Notes: generated from the letters alone by a model not told the origin. A stretch of 64,000 bases of DNA from Lentzea guizhouensis (GCF_001701025.1 NZ_CP016793.1:7502001-7566000), one strand, 5' to 3'; counted from the stretch's first letter, positions 17,677 to 26,628 are shown. Numbers and translations: made by a program.

Positions 17677-18444
17677 TCAGTGCTGAGCGGTCGCGTACCG
17701 CGCCGCCTCGATCATCTGCGTCAGGTCGTCGACGTCGAACTGGTAGGCGTCGAGCACGAATCCTCGCCCGGAGCGCTTCCGGTCGAGAATGGACCGGTAC
17801 GCGCTGAGCATCCGGTTGTACCGGGCAAGCCTGGAGGAGTGGGAGTTGCCGCGCTCCCCGGTGGTCAGTCGCTCGCGGAACTTGCTCCACCTGCCCTCGC
17901 TCTTGTCCTTGACGAGGTGCCTGGCGTAGCTGAGCATTCGTGACTCGTCCGGCTTGTTCATGTCGAAGCCGTCGAAGACGAGGATGTGCTGCGCCTTCGT
18001 GCCGAGTCGTTCACGATCTGCGGGAGGAAGCTGTTCGAGGCTGTGTTCCAGCACCCGGAACATTTCCAGGAAGTCGTTGAGGCGCGTGCACTCAGCGGGG
18101 GTGAGTTCAGCTGACATGTAACCGAACTCAGAGTGGTACTCCTCGGTGAACCCGTCGGTCATGACTTCGGCGAGCCGCCGGTGGTAGTCCCTGTCGTCTT
18201 CGTCGTCTTCGGGGAGCCTGGCCAAGATCTGGTGCAACAGTGTGAACGTCTTGCGCTGGACGACGTCCAGAGTCCTCGGAACCACGACGCCGGCGTCCCG
18301 ATCGGGTGCGTCGCCGTCGCCGAAGCCGAGCAGGGTATCGATGGCGGTCCTGAGCAGGTTGCTGACCGTCGTGCCTTGGGCGCGTGCCGCACGTTCGAGC
18401 TCATCGCGGACGGAATCCTCCACCCGCAGTGTCAGAGTGGCCAC
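17677..18444 (-). CDS. YfbU family protein with N-terminal ribbon-helix-helix-like domain
   Basis: A 255-residue protein. Residues 1-45 (VATLTLRVEDSVRDELERAA..TTVSNLLRTAIDTLL) look like a ribbon-helix-helix DNA-binding domain. The remainder matches the YfbU domain, including FDGFDMNKPDESRMLSYARHL and a C-terminal YNRMLSAYRSIL. The role is unknown; E. coli YfbU has been linked to stress-induced cell death. I chose GTG 18444 because AGGAGG lies 5-6 bases upstream and the RHH strand begins at residue 2. The tandem/inverted repeat upstream (18454-18484) is a likely autoregulatory operator. Confidence 0.75.
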   Translation of the reverse strand: MATLTLRVEDSVRDELERAARAQGTTVSNLLRTAIDTLLGFGDGDAPDRDAGVVVPRTLDVVQRKTFTLLHQILARLPEDDEDDRDYHRRLAEVMTDGFTEEYHSEFGYMSAELTPAECTRLNDFLEMFRVLEHSLEQLPPADRERLGTKAQHILVFDGFDMNKPDESRMLSYARHLVKDKSEGRWSKFRERLTTGERGNSHSSRLARYNRMLSAYRSILDRKRSGRGFVLDAYQFDVDDLTQMIEAARYATAQH

Positions 18445-18453
18445 CGTAACCTC

Positions 18454-18484
18454 CTGTATGTCAGTCGTACATCCTGTCATACAG
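18454..18484. promoter_or_regulatory. Operator-like repeat before yfbU-like gene
   Basis: CTGTATG at 18454-18460 and CATACAG at 18478-18484 form an inverted repeat with a 17-base spacer. On the minus strand, TGTATGACAG and TGTACGACTG are near-tandem copies. The site is 10 bases from the start codon of a protein with a ribbon-helix-helix domain, a class that binds such tandem half sites. Confidence 0.55.
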
Positions 18485-18800
18485 TAATACGCTCAGGTGG
18501 ATGCGAAGTCAACGGGCTACTGTGGAGGGTGTGGGCAGCACTCGGCGGGCTCGAGGTCGCCGGTGAGCACCCGTGCGGCCTCCGCGGCGGCGCGGACATC
18601 ATAAGCGCGGGAATCCCCGCGTCGGACACCTCAGTGATGGACCCCTTGGTCGGCCGCTGATACCGCGGTGGCGCTTCGGCGGCCAGCGCCCGTCCCACGG
18701 TGTTCCTGCTGATCCCGAGCTGATGGACGATCGCCTTGATCGGCATCCCCTCAGCGCGGTGAAGACGGCGGATCTCCGCCCAGTCCTCCACTTTGAGCAC
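18477..18800 (-). pseudogene. IS21 transposase IstA, N-terminal remnant
   Basis: The frame opens with GTG at 18800 and reads LKVEDWAEIRRLHRAEGMPI, then LGISRNTVGRALAAEAPPRY and QRPTKGSI, the HTH start of IS21-family IstA. Similarity stops after about 50 residues (near 18645); the remaining frame is unrelated. In another minus-strand frame, 18513-18610 reads RAYDVRAAAEAARVLTGDLE and stops, with coding-like third positions, so a second gene remnant seems to be joined here. Confidence 0.7.
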
Positions 18801-18868
18801 TCCTCCCGCACCGCGCCCAGGCCGCCCGATCGGTGTGGTGGCCGGAGCCTGGGGGCATGCTGACGGTC

Positions 18869-20083
18869 ATGAATCGTGAGCACGACGTCGTCGTCTTCGG
18901 CGCCACCGGGTTCGTGGGGGCGCTGACCGCCGCATACCTGGCCCGGCACGCCCCCGAGGGCGTGCGGTTCGCGCTGGCCGGGCGGTCCGCGGACAAGCTC
19001 GCCGCCACCAGGGCTGGGTTGCCTGCGGTGGCGCGGGAGTGGCCGCTGGTCGTCGCTGACTCGGGGGACCCGGTCGCGCTGGCGGCGCTGGCCGCGTCGA
19101 CGCGAGTGCTGGCCACCACCGTCGGCCCGTATGCGCGTTACGGGCTCCCGGTCGTCGAGGCGTGCGCACGGGCCGGCACGCATTACGCGGATCTGACCGG
19201 CGAGGTGTTGTTCGTCCGGGCCGCGATCGACGCGGTGCATGAACTGGCCCTGGAGTCCGGAGCCCGGATCGTGCATGCCTGCGGCTACGACTCGATCCCG
19301 TCCGATCTGGGCATGCTGTTGCTGCACGAGCGGGCCGTGGCCGACCGCGCGGGACCGCTCACCGACGTGCGGTTGGTGGCTACGGTCCGCGGCGGTTTCA
19401 GCGGCGGCACGATCGACTCGCTGCGGGCGCAGATCGAAGCCTACGAGAGCAATCCCGGCCTGCGCCGCGTCGCGGCCGATCCGCATGCGCTCAGTCCCGA
19501 CCGCGCAGCAGAGCCGACGCCCGCACAGCCCCGTGACGCGGGGATGCCCTCCCGCGCCGCCGACGGAACGTGGCAGGCGCCGTTTGTGATGGCCCCGTTC
19601 AACACCCGCATCGTGCGGCGCAGCAACGCCCTGCTCGATTGGGCCTACGGGCCGCAGCTGCGCTACGGCGAGGTCATGGGCGCGGGGAAGGGAGTGACCG
19701 GAGCGCTCGTGGCGGCCGGTATCACCGGTGGGCTGGCCGGGCTGGTCGGGGCGATGTCGGTCAAGCCCGTCCGCGGCCTGCTCGACCGGGTGCTGCCCTC
19801 GCCCGGTACCGGGCCCAGCGAACAGGCTCGTGCGAAGGGCTGGTTCCGTTCGGTGCTGCACGCCACCACCGGCTCGGGGCGCCGCTACCGGGCCACAGTC
19901 GCCGGACCAGGCGATCCCGGCTACGCCGCCACGGCCGTCATGCTCGGGCAGAGCGCCCTCTGCCTGGCCCTCGACGACCTCCCGCAGCGGTCCGGCTCGC
20001 TCACGCCTGCGACGGCCATGGGCCGGCCTCTGATCGATCGCCTGCGGCTCGCCGGCCACACCTACGACGTCACGAATGCCTAA
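18869..20083 (+). CDS. Saccharopine dehydrogenase-like / trans-acting enoyl reductase family oxidoreductase
   Basis: A 404-residue NAD(P)-binding protein. The Rossmann start is HDVVVFGATGFVGALTAAYL (about residues 4-23), then ALAGRSADKLAA, TTVGPYARYGLPVVEACARAGTHYADLTGEV (about 88-118) and HACGYDSIPSDLGM. This order is that of the actinobacterial saccharopine-dehydrogenase-like family, which includes mycobacterial trans-acting enoyl reductases of complex lipid synthesis. The substrate here is unknown. ATG 18869 is preferred; ATG 18857 is possible but sits directly on the GGGGG stretch. It appears intact among broken neighbours. Confidence 0.8.
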   Translation: MNREHDVVVFGATGFVGALTAAYLARHAPEGVRFALAGRSADKLAATRAGLPAVAREWPLVVADSGDPVALAALAASTRVLATTVGPYARYGLPVVEACARAGTHYADLTGEVLFVRAAIDAVHELALESGARIVHACGYDSIPSDLGMLLLHERAVADRAGPLTDVRLVATVRGGFSGGTIDSLRAQIEAYESNPGLRRVAADPHALSPDRAAEPTPAQPRDAGMPSRAADGTWQAPFVMAPFNTRIVRRSNALLDWAYGPQLRYGEVMGAGKGVTGALVAAGITGGLAGLVGAMSVKPVRGLLDRVLPSPGTGPSEQARAKGWFRSVLHATTGSGRRYRATVAGPGDPGYAATAVMLGQSALCLALDDLPQRSGSLTPATAMGRPLIDRLRLAGHTYDVTNA

Positions 20084-20166
20084 CCCACGCCACCTTGCGG
20101 GGTTGGGCGCCGGCAGAGGGCCAGGATGTAGATCCGTACGTCGTCGGCGAGTACTTGGCGGCTTGA

Positions 20167-20361
20167 TCAACGAGTACGAGCCTGCAGCAGCGTGATCCGC
20201 AGGTCAGACATGTTGAGCCATGTTTTGGCACCCCACAGGGTCGTAGAGCCAGGGCGCCACCGCGGCGGGCTGGTCTCGGTGTGGAACCGGATGATCAGCG
20301 AGTCGAGCTGCGGGTCGTTGCCGGTTGTGCCGACGACCTCGTTGAGCTGGTCCATCTGCAT
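20167..20361 (-). CDS. Hypothetical 64-residue protein or C-terminal gene remnant
   Basis: The minus frame ending at 20167 shows strongly GC-biased third codon positions from about residue 1 on (QLNEVVGTTGNDPQLDSLII, then PPRWRPGSTTLWGAKTWLN). ATG at 20361 could start it, but codon bias may continue upstream, so it may be the tail of a longer, lost gene. It faces the SbcC-like remnant. I know no family match. Confidence 0.35.
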   Translation of the reverse strand: MQMDQLNEVVGTTGNDPQLDSLIIRFHTETSPPRWRPGSTTLWGAKTWLNMSDLRITLLQARTR

Positions 20362-20424
20362 TCCGGACAACGCCCGCCGGTTGCTGGGCTGGCGCCGGGG
20401 CTTGGCGAATGTCGGTCGGGCTGC

Positions 20425-20781
20425 GGTCACTGAGCGAGATGTCTGCCTACTGGTCCAAACGTTCCTGGCGAGCCTCGCTCTCGCGCTAGCGCTCGTGGAG
20501 GTCACATCACGCGGCGCCGGCCGCGTCGAAGCGCTGTTCCTCGACGACGGCTCGGGACGCTCGACACGAACGCGCTCCGCCAGGCGCTGGGGGAGCTGCA
20601 CCGCAACGCGGGCGATGGCCGCCTCGTGGCGGTGATCAGCCACATGTGCGACGTGGCGGAGAACTTCGAGCACATCCTCTTGGTCGAGAAGTCCTTGAAG
20701 GGCAGCACCGCGCGATGGCTGTCGCCGGAGGAGCGCGACGAGCTCATGGATGACGACATGGCCTCGGGGTTGAGGTCTTGA
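20425..20781 (+). pseudogene. SbcC/SMC-type ATPase, C-terminal remnant
   Basis: Two frames together give the C-terminal ATPase lobe of an SbcC-like protein: FLASLALALALVEVTSRGAG then VEALFLDDGSG (20450-20560), a one-base shift, then TLDTNALRQALGELHRNAGD, LVAVISHMCDVAENFEHILL and a stop at 20781. The D-loop and Walker B region (FLDEGFGTLD in family members) falls at the shift. The usual LSGGETF signature is destroyed (RSLS followed by foreign sequence). The gene is clearly dead. SbcC-like and large AAA ATPase genes are frequent in defence islands. Confidence 0.75.
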
Positions 20782-21054
20782 GCCAGCATCGGTCCTGAAG
20801 CTGCGCGACCGCACGCTCCAGGACACCTATGTCATGAGGCTGGCGACGGCCAACCCGCTGAGCTGGGCAGCCCGTCGTCGGCCTCGTTCAGGAAGCCCTC
20901 GCTTTGTGCAAGTCGGCACTGTCCGTGCAGCCTGCGGTCGGCCATCCGACGGCATTGGTCCAGTGCATGAAGACAGGCTAAAAAGTGGACAATCCCGCGG
21001 CTGTCGAAGTGGTGGCGTGCAGTTGACGTGCTGCACCAGATATTGGTGATCGTT

Positions 21055-23793
21055 ATGTCTGAACTGGCGAACATCACGGCCCACATCGCGGTCGTAGCCA
21101 CTGACAAGCTGCTCAGCCGCGTCGTACGCGACCAGCTGCACAAAGGTGCCCGTGACGCAATGCGGAAGGTCATGAGCTCGCAGGCATCGGCGGCGTTCGT
21201 CGAGGCTCTCGACCCGGCCGGTACGGAGGCGATCGGGCGATACCTCAAGTCGCCGGACTTCGAGGAGGTAACCCGCCAGTTCGCGTTGTGGAGGCTCCTT
21301 CCCGATCGCACCACACCCAAAGACGTCGAGCAGGGGTTGCAGGAGGCGGTGCACCTGGGGTTGGGGCATGCAGGGCGGTGGCGGCCGGGCGATCTCGCAA
21401 CCGCGGCGAGGGTGGTGTATGACCAGATGCGGGGCGCGGTGTTGAGATGCGTCTCCACTCTGCATCCGGGCGACGTGGATCAAGTAATTGGAGTCTCGGC
21501 GGCGCAACTCGCGAACGCGGCTATCGGCAACAACAACCTCCTCATGAGGGTGGAGTCGCTTGCGGCCCTGCACTCGTTCGCGCGACGCATGCAGTCACAA
21601 ATCCGTTCTCAGCACGCCGAGATGCGGATGCCGCACCTCGGCATGAGCAGGTCGGTCACTTACGACCGCTTGTACGTCGAGCCTGTCCTGGGAGGCCTCG
21701 AAGACATCACCCTGCCGGGCAGGCGCTCAGTCGTGCTCGGCGATCCTGGTGCGGGTAAGTCGACGCTCGCGGCAAAGGTGGCCTGGGAGGTCGCGTCCAC
21801 CGAGGACGGACGAGTTCCGTTCCTCGTGGTGCTCAGGAACTTCACCTCAGCCTTTCGCGCCGGCGGGGTGAGCCTCGTGTCGCATCTTGAGGCTGTCTGC
21901 CGCGAGCCGTATGGCCTCGAACCTCCACCGGACGCGGTCGAGTACCTGCTGCGCAACGGCCGCGCCGTGGTGCTGTTGGACGGGGTCGACGAACTCATCG
22001 ACCCCGACGTGCGACAGCGGTTCGCGCGGCTTGTCGAGTCGTTCGCCGAGCTCTACCCGCTCGTGCCGCTCGTGGTGACCGCACGCAAGATCGGCTACGA
22101 GATCGCGCCGCTGAACCCGAGGGCGTTCCGGACCACGGTGATCGAGGAGTTTGATGGCCCGCGAATCGAACGGTACGTGAGATCGTGGTTCCTGCTCGAC
22201 AGCAGCACCCCGGTGAACGAGCGGCCGAAGCTCGCGCGGTCGTTTCTGAAGGAAAGCCATCCGCTGGGCGAGCTTCGCAAGAACCCGCTGATGCTCGCGT
22301 TGTTGTGCGCCATGTACTCCAGCGAGCACTACCTGCCTACCAACCTGGCTCAGGCGTACGAGAAGTGTGCGCTGATGATGTTCGATCAGTGGGATCGGAT
22401 GCGAGACCTGCCGATGCCCAGCCGGTTCGACAGTCATCTTCGTGGTGCGGTCGGCTACCTGGCCTGGAGGCAGTTGACCGCGGAGAACTCCGGAACGGCT
22501 TGGCCACGAGGTCGGATCGTGGCAATGCTGACGCAGTACCTGGAACGCAAGGGTTTCGATGCTGAGGAGGCCGAGGACAACGCAAACCGGTTCGTGGACT
22601 TCTGCACGGGCCGCCCTTGGGTCCTTACCGACACCGGCACAGGCGAGGCGGAACTGCAGTACGGCTTCACACACCGAACGTTCCTGGAGTTCTTCGCCGC
22701 CGATCACCTAGTGCGTACGAACCGTACGGCCGGTCCGCTGTGGGCCGCGCTGCGGCCGATCCTGCTGAACGGCTCTGGTGGAGTGGTACCGCAGATCGCT
22801 CTGCAGCTTTACGACCAGAAACACGACGATGGAGCGAGTGATCTGCTTCGGCTGGTAGTAGAGGAAGGAAGCTTCCTGAGCACGCGGTTCGCCGCCGAAT
22901 CGCTGCGCTACATCCAGCCCAGTCCCCAGGCCACGCGGGCGGTAGTGCGTTCAGCCGTGCGCATGGCCGCGAGCCACCCGGTCGAAAATCGATTCCACTA
23001 CTGGTTGCCCTGGCACGTCGAGCTTTATCAGGTGCGCGACGATGAACCACTCACCATTCTCGGGGAGTGCTCCCGGAACAATCGCTCAGCCGTGAGGAAG
23101 GCGCTCGACGCGGAATTGGACTCCGGAGAGTACGAGATGGGCATCGCCGAGTGGTTGAGGTACAGCTGGTTCGGGCCGAGGCCGGGCAGGCACAAACCCA
23201 AACCCTGGGCAAGTGTGCTACACAGCTCAGGCGACTTGTCAGGCCTGGTAGAGGAGTTCGGCCCCTACGTGCTTTACCTGTCCTACTGGGCACCGCCCCA
23301 CGCAGTCGGCCGCAGCCTGGCCCAGCAGATGCTGATGGGAACACCCTTGGAGTTCGACCCAGAGGTCTTGCTTCGGGCGCCGTTGCCCTGGCTGGACGGC
23401 GGTATGTGGTGGAAACAACGCAGGCTGTCCCGTCTGGGGGGAGACATGATCACCAAGGAGGCGGACATGCGGCACTCGTTGCTCGCGTTGCCGTTCCTGG
23501 AAACCGCTATCGAGACCCAACAGTTTCCACTGGACGGTTGGCGCACCCAGCTCACGCTGGGAGACATTCGCCAAGCAGGAGGGCCGGCTGACCTTCGGCA
23601 TCTGGACCTTCCCGCAAACGTGCGCGAGTTCTTGGAGGGCTGGTGCAGGGGTGACTTCAGCGTGATCGGCCCAGCCCCGGAAGAACGATCTCGGCGCGAA
23701 CATTCAGGAGTTCCGGTCGGTCTGGAGATCCCAGCCCGGTGGCCGGATCCCAGCCCTGTGGGGCCCCGTCGACGCCGTTCACTCGAACCTTGA
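21055..23793 (+). CDS. NACHT-domain STAND NTPase, candidate anti-phage protein
   Basis: A 912-residue protein. Residues 1-200 form a helical N-terminal domain of the kind found before bacterial NACHT modules. Walker A is VVLGDPGAGKST at about 228-238 and Walker B AVVLLDGVDEL at about 303-313. A sensor-like VVTARKIGYE follows, and the helical part ends with YGFTHRTFLEFFAADHLV, the conserved 'F.H.tf.EFfAA' of NACHT proteins. The last 350 residues show no repeat family that I recognise and could be the sensor. By family (bNACHT/Avs-like), such ATPases recognise phage products and trigger an effector, but no effector nuclease domain is visible in the chain. ATG 21055 is chosen over the upstream TTG-rich lead. 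Confidence 0.8.
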   Translation: MSELANITAHIAVVATDKLLSRVVRDQLHKGARDAMRKVMSSQASAAFVEALDPAGTEAIGRYLKSPDFEEVTRQFALWRLLPDRTTPKDVEQGLQEAVHLGLGHAGRWRPGDLATAARVVYDQMRGAVLRCVSTLHPGDVDQVIGVSAAQLANAAIGNNNLLMRVESLAALHSFARRMQSQIRSQHAEMRMPHLGMSRSVTYDRLYVEPVLGGLEDITLPGRRSVVLGDPGAGKSTLAAKVAWEVASTEDGRVPFLVVLRNFTSAFRAGGVSLVSHLEAVCREPYGLEPPPDAVEYLLRNGRAVVLLDGVDELIDPDVRQRFARLVESFAELYPLVPLVVTARKIGYEIAPLNPRAFRTTVIEEFDGPRIERYVRSWFLLDSSTPVNERPKLARSFLKESHPLGELRKNPLMLALLCAMYSSEHYLPTNLAQAYEKCALMMFDQWDRMRDLPMPSRFDSHLRGAVGYLAWRQLTAENSGTAWPRGRIVAMLTQYLERKGFDAEEAEDNANRFVDFCTGRPWVLTDTGTGEAELQYGFTHRTFLEFFAADHLVRTNRTAGPLWAALRPILLNGSGGVVPQIALQLYDQKHDDGASDLLRLVVEEGSFLSTRFAAESLRYIQPSPQATRAVVRSAVRMAASHPVENRFHYWLPWHVELYQVRDDEPLTILGECSRNNRSAVRKALDAELDSGEYEMGIAEWLRYSWFGPRPGRHKPKPWASVLHSSGDLSGLVEEFGPYVLYLSYWAPPHAVGRSLAQQMLMGTPLEFDPEVLLRAPLPWLDGGMWWKQRRLSRLGGDMITKEADMRHSLLALPFLETAIETQQFPLDGWRTQLTLGDIRQAGGPADLRHLDLPANVREFLEGWCRGDFSVIGPAPEERSRREHSGVPVGLEIPARWPDPSPVGPRRRRSLEP

Positions 23794-24010
23794 TTTGCGG
23801 AACCCGACTGCTTGGGGACTCGGCGTGAAGACGCCGTAGAGCGCTGGGGGCAGCATTCCGCGCAGACGCCTCAAGCCCTGCGCGAGACGGCTGGTCGTTC
23901 GACTCGGGGTCGAAGATCGAATAGTTGGCCTACTCACCGACGACGCGCCAGATGTGGGGTCCACACCGGCACGATCGGCGTCAATAGGTGCGTGCCCGAC
24001 CTGGCTGGGG

Positions 24011-24973
24011 TCAGTGCGTCGCCAACCGGTAGACGCCGCGGCTCACGCGCTCCAAGTCGTCGTAGGTGATGGAGGCGTGGTCGGGGGCGTTGCGGCACAG
24101 GTGCGAGGTGACCATCGTGCGGATGGTTCTTTCGGCGTAGCCGGTGTTCCGGTGAGACATCTCGGTGACGATCTCGGCCAGTGTGAAGGTCGAGGCGCCA
24201 GATCTGGTGAGCACTGCTTGAACCGCGTCGAGAATTTCGCGGCGTGCACCGTCCCTGGTGGCGCGCGTCGGAGGGTTGATGCCGCTGGCCGTCCCGGCCG
24301 CTTGCCGCGCCGCGTCCACCAACGGCGTCGGTCGCTTCGGCTCGGAGCTGTCTCCGGAATGTGTGTTGGTGTGCGGGACAACGTCGTAGATATTGAGGCG
24401 CAGGGTGTCGTCGATGGGGACGACAACGAGACGAGTCGCTGTGACGTGATGTCGGGCCAGATCGATGCCGATGCTTCCCATGGCCGTTGCAGGTAGGCCG
24501 GCGACGGTGGCAGGTATGAGGTCGACCGTGTCGGTGTCCAGTTGGATTCCGTAGCGTCGTGCGGTGCCGGCCATGTAGCGCCGCAGGCGGTCGCTCTCGA
24601 CGTAGACGAAGATCCGGTCAACTTCGCCGGGATAGATGGTCAGTCTGTAGAAGTCTTTGAGGACCTCGCCCAGAGTCGTCGTCCACGCAGCATTCACCTC
24701 GTTCGGCTCCCGTGGGAACTTGAACTCGATCAACGCCTTCGGTGTGGGTCGGCCGACTGCCAGGTCGACGCGGAGGCCCTTCAACGCCGGGTGTGGCGCC
24801 TCGACCCACAACGTTGCTGCCTCGACGCCAGCTGCTACCAAGGCTTTGGCGGTGGCGAACCGCACCACGTCCTCGGTGAGCACCCCGCGTAACCCACGTT
24901 GCAGATGACCGCGCAGTTCAGCGGCCACCGAAGCCCACACTGCATCGGACTGCCACGGGGATGCCTGTGCCAC
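24011..24973 (-). CDS. PD-(D/E)XK-type nuclease-like protein with C-terminal HTH-like domain
   Basis: About 320 residues. The first part contains LRVDLAVGRPTPKALIEFKFPRE: an Asp, 12-14 residues, then E-F-K, the metal-binding pattern of PD-(D/E)XK nucleases. The middle has VDRIFVYVESDRLRRYM. The last 75 residues (ILDAVQAVLTRSGASTFTLAEIVTEM...YAERTIRTMVTSHLC) resemble a winged-helix domain found in several restriction-like proteins (DUF7669-like, from memory). Function is inferred: DNA cleavage or recognition. The start is uncertain; GTG 24973 is a compromise, and the frame is open to 25132. It is convergent with the NACHT gene and divergent from the recombinase. Confidence 0.6.
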   Translation of the reverse strand: MAQASPWQSDAVWASVAAELRGHLQRGLRGVLTEDVVRFATAKALVAAGVEAATLWVEAPHPALKGLRVDLAVGRPTPKALIEFKFPREPNEVNAAWTTTLGEVLKDFYRLTIYPGEVDRIFVYVESDRLRRYMAGTARRYGIQLDTDTVDLIPATVAGLPATAMGSIGIDLARHHVTATRLVVVPIDDTLRLNIYDVVPHTNTHSGDSSEPKRPTPLVDAARQAAGTASGINPPTRATRDGARREILDAVQAVLTRSGASTFTLAEIVTEMSHRNTGYAERTIRTMVTSHLCRNAPDHASITYDDLERVSRGVYRLATH

Positions 24974-25124
24974 GCGGTCTATGTCGTTCCTGGTTGTCAG
25001 ATCATTAGCCGTCGGCCCGATACCTGGTGGGGTTGCGCTCTTGGGCTGTTCGGGTGGAGACGGGCAGGACGCCGTCACGGTACCTGTGGTGTCTGGGTCT
25101 CGGTTGCGACCGAGGGAGCTGATC

Positions 25125-26462
25125 GTGGCCACGCTGACGAACGCCGAACTGCTTGCCGCCTTGACGGGACGTCACCGCCCTGCGGCACCGTCTGAAGTGC
25201 CTGGCCTGCGCTTTGCGTTCTACGGGCGGATGTCGACGAGCGTATTCCAGGATGTGCAGACGTCGCGTGCGTGGCAGCGCGCCGTGTCGGACGAGTTGGT
25301 CGATGGTGTCGGCTCGGTTGTCGCGGAGTTCTTTGATGTGGGTGTGTCGCGGCGGTGGTCGTGGTCGGATCGTCCGGAAGCGGCGGCATTGCTGGCGGCC
25401 GCGGCAGAGCCTGGTCGTGACTTCGATGCGGTCGTGGTCGGGGAGTACGAGCGGGCGTTTCACGGTGACCAGTTCCGTGAGGTCGTGTCACGGTTGAACG
25501 CACTTGGAGTCGCGGTGTGGCTGCCGGAGGCGGGTGGTCCGGTGGAACTCGGTACTCCTGTGCATGAGGCGTTGATGGTGTTGTTGGGTGCGCAGGCGCA
25601 GCGTGAGGTGGTGCGGGCGCGGCAGCGGGTGTTGGCGGCGATGCGGGCGCAGACTCGTGTTCAAGGCCGGTTTCTGGGTGGTCGTCCACCGTATGGGTAT
25701 CGGCTGGTTGATGGTGGTCGGCATCCGAATCCGGTGCATGGTCGGTGGGGTAGGCGGGTGCAGGTGTTGGCGCCGGATCCGGTGACGGCGCCGTGGGTGC
25801 GGTGGATGTTCGTCGAGCGTGCCCGCGGTCGCACTGTGGCGTCGTTGGCACGGGAGCTCAACGAGCGTGGCGTGGCGAGTCCGTCGGGCGCGGACCCGGC
25901 GCGGAACGCGCACAGATCGGGGGAGCGGTGGATCGTCCGGACAGTGGCGATGATTCTGGGAAACCCGCGGTACACCGGCCGGCAGGTGTGGAACCGGTGC
26001 AGCACGATCGGCCATGGATCGGGTGGGCGAGCAGGTGGCCGCGGCTCCGGGGCGCTGCGGTACAACCCGATCAGCGAGTGGGAGGTGTCTGAGCGGATCG
26101 CGCATGAGCCTCTCGTTGATGACGAGACGTTCGTGGCGGTGCAGGGTCTGCGGGCGGCGAAGCCTTCCAAGGACGGCGAGGTCCGGCGCTATCTGCTTGC
26201 GGGACTCGTCGTGTGCGGGCTGTGTGGTCGGCGGATGGACGGGCACTGGGTTCATGGGCGTGCGGGCTATCGATGCCGGCACGGCTTCACCAGCGCCAAG
26301 CGACGTTCCGACGGCGAACCACGGAACCTCTACGTCCGAGAAGACCATCTGCTCGAGGCGCTGCCACATCTACTCGCGCGGACCGCTGGGCCCGCGCAAA
26401 AAAGGTGTGGACGAGGAGTTGGTCGATCAAGTCCGCGAGCAACGCTTGCAGATTCACTATGA
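25125..26462 (+). CDS. Large serine recombinase
   Basis: A 445-residue site-specific recombinase. The N-terminal resolvase domain begins at LRFAFYGRMSTSVFQD, with the nucleophile Ser in GRMST (about residue 35), followed by the helix QREVVRARQRVLAAM. Next come the recombinase domain (GGRPPYGYRLVDGG..., SLARELNERGVASPSG, ILGNPRYTGRQVWNR) and a zinc-ribbon-like CGLCGRRMDGHWVHGRAGYRC. GTG 25125 has a GAGGGAG site 7 bases upstream. The frame ends at 26462 with 20 residues of poor quality after an A6 run (26398-26403). One base fewer there would read into a plausible tail ending at 26586. Confidence 0.85.
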   Translation: MATLTNAELLAALTGRHRPAAPSEVPGLRFAFYGRMSTSVFQDVQTSRAWQRAVSDELVDGVGSVVAEFFDVGVSRRWSWSDRPEAAALLAAAAEPGRDFDAVVVGEYERAFHGDQFREVVSRLNALGVAVWLPEAGGPVELGTPVHEALMVLLGAQAQREVVRARQRVLAAMRAQTRVQGRFLGGRPPYGYRLVDGGRHPNPVHGRWGRRVQVLAPDPVTAPWVRWMFVERARGRTVASLARELNERGVASPSGADPARNAHRSGERWIVRTVAMILGNPRYTGRQVWNRCSTIGHGSGGRAGGRGSGALRYNPISEWEVSERIAHEPLVDDETFVAVQGLRAAKPSKDGEVRRYLLAGLVVCGLCGRRMDGHWVHGRAGYRCRHGFTSAKRRSDGEPRNLYVREDHLLEALPHLLARTAGPAQKRCGRGVGRSSPRATLADSL

Positions 26463-26586
26463 CGACCACCGTCTTGAAATTCGACCCGCGCCACTAATGG
26501 TGAAAACCATGGAACCTGCTCGTCGTCCAGTTCAACCGGCGCTCGCGTTGGATTGGTGTGTCGACGTAAAAGCGGCCGAAATATGA
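26395..26586 (+). pseudogene. Probable true C-terminus of the recombinase in another frame
   Basis: The frame reads RKKGVDEELVDQVREQRLQI, then HYDDHRLEI, and stops at 26586. Related actinobacterial recombinases end with a short helix and a strand of this kind. Shortening the A6 run at 26398-26403 by one base would join it to the recombinase. It carries no start signal. Confidence 0.45.
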
Positions 26587-26590
26587 ATTA

Positions 26591-26620
26591 CCCCACGGGA
26601 TTCTGGAAAATCCCGTGGGG
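26591..26620. terminator. Bidirectional hairpin terminator
   Basis: Perfect 12-bp inverted repeat: CCCCACGGGATT (26591-26602), 6-base loop, AATCCCGTGGGG (26609-26620). It lies 8 bases beyond the 3' end of the tRNA on the minus strand and 4 bases beyond the recombinase tail on the plus strand, so it can end both. Confidence 0.8.
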
Positions 26621-26628
26621 TAAGAGAA

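Noticed and set aside
18513..18610. Frame reading RAYDVRAAAEAARVLTGDLE next to the IstA remnant
   Set aside because: Coding-like third positions, but too short and without a start or known family to annotate separately.
26398..26403. Programmed -1 frameshift site in the recombinase
   Set aside because: The zero-frame codons are CAA AAA AGG, so the A run is not placed as a canonical slippery heptamer, and the tail needs a +1 change.
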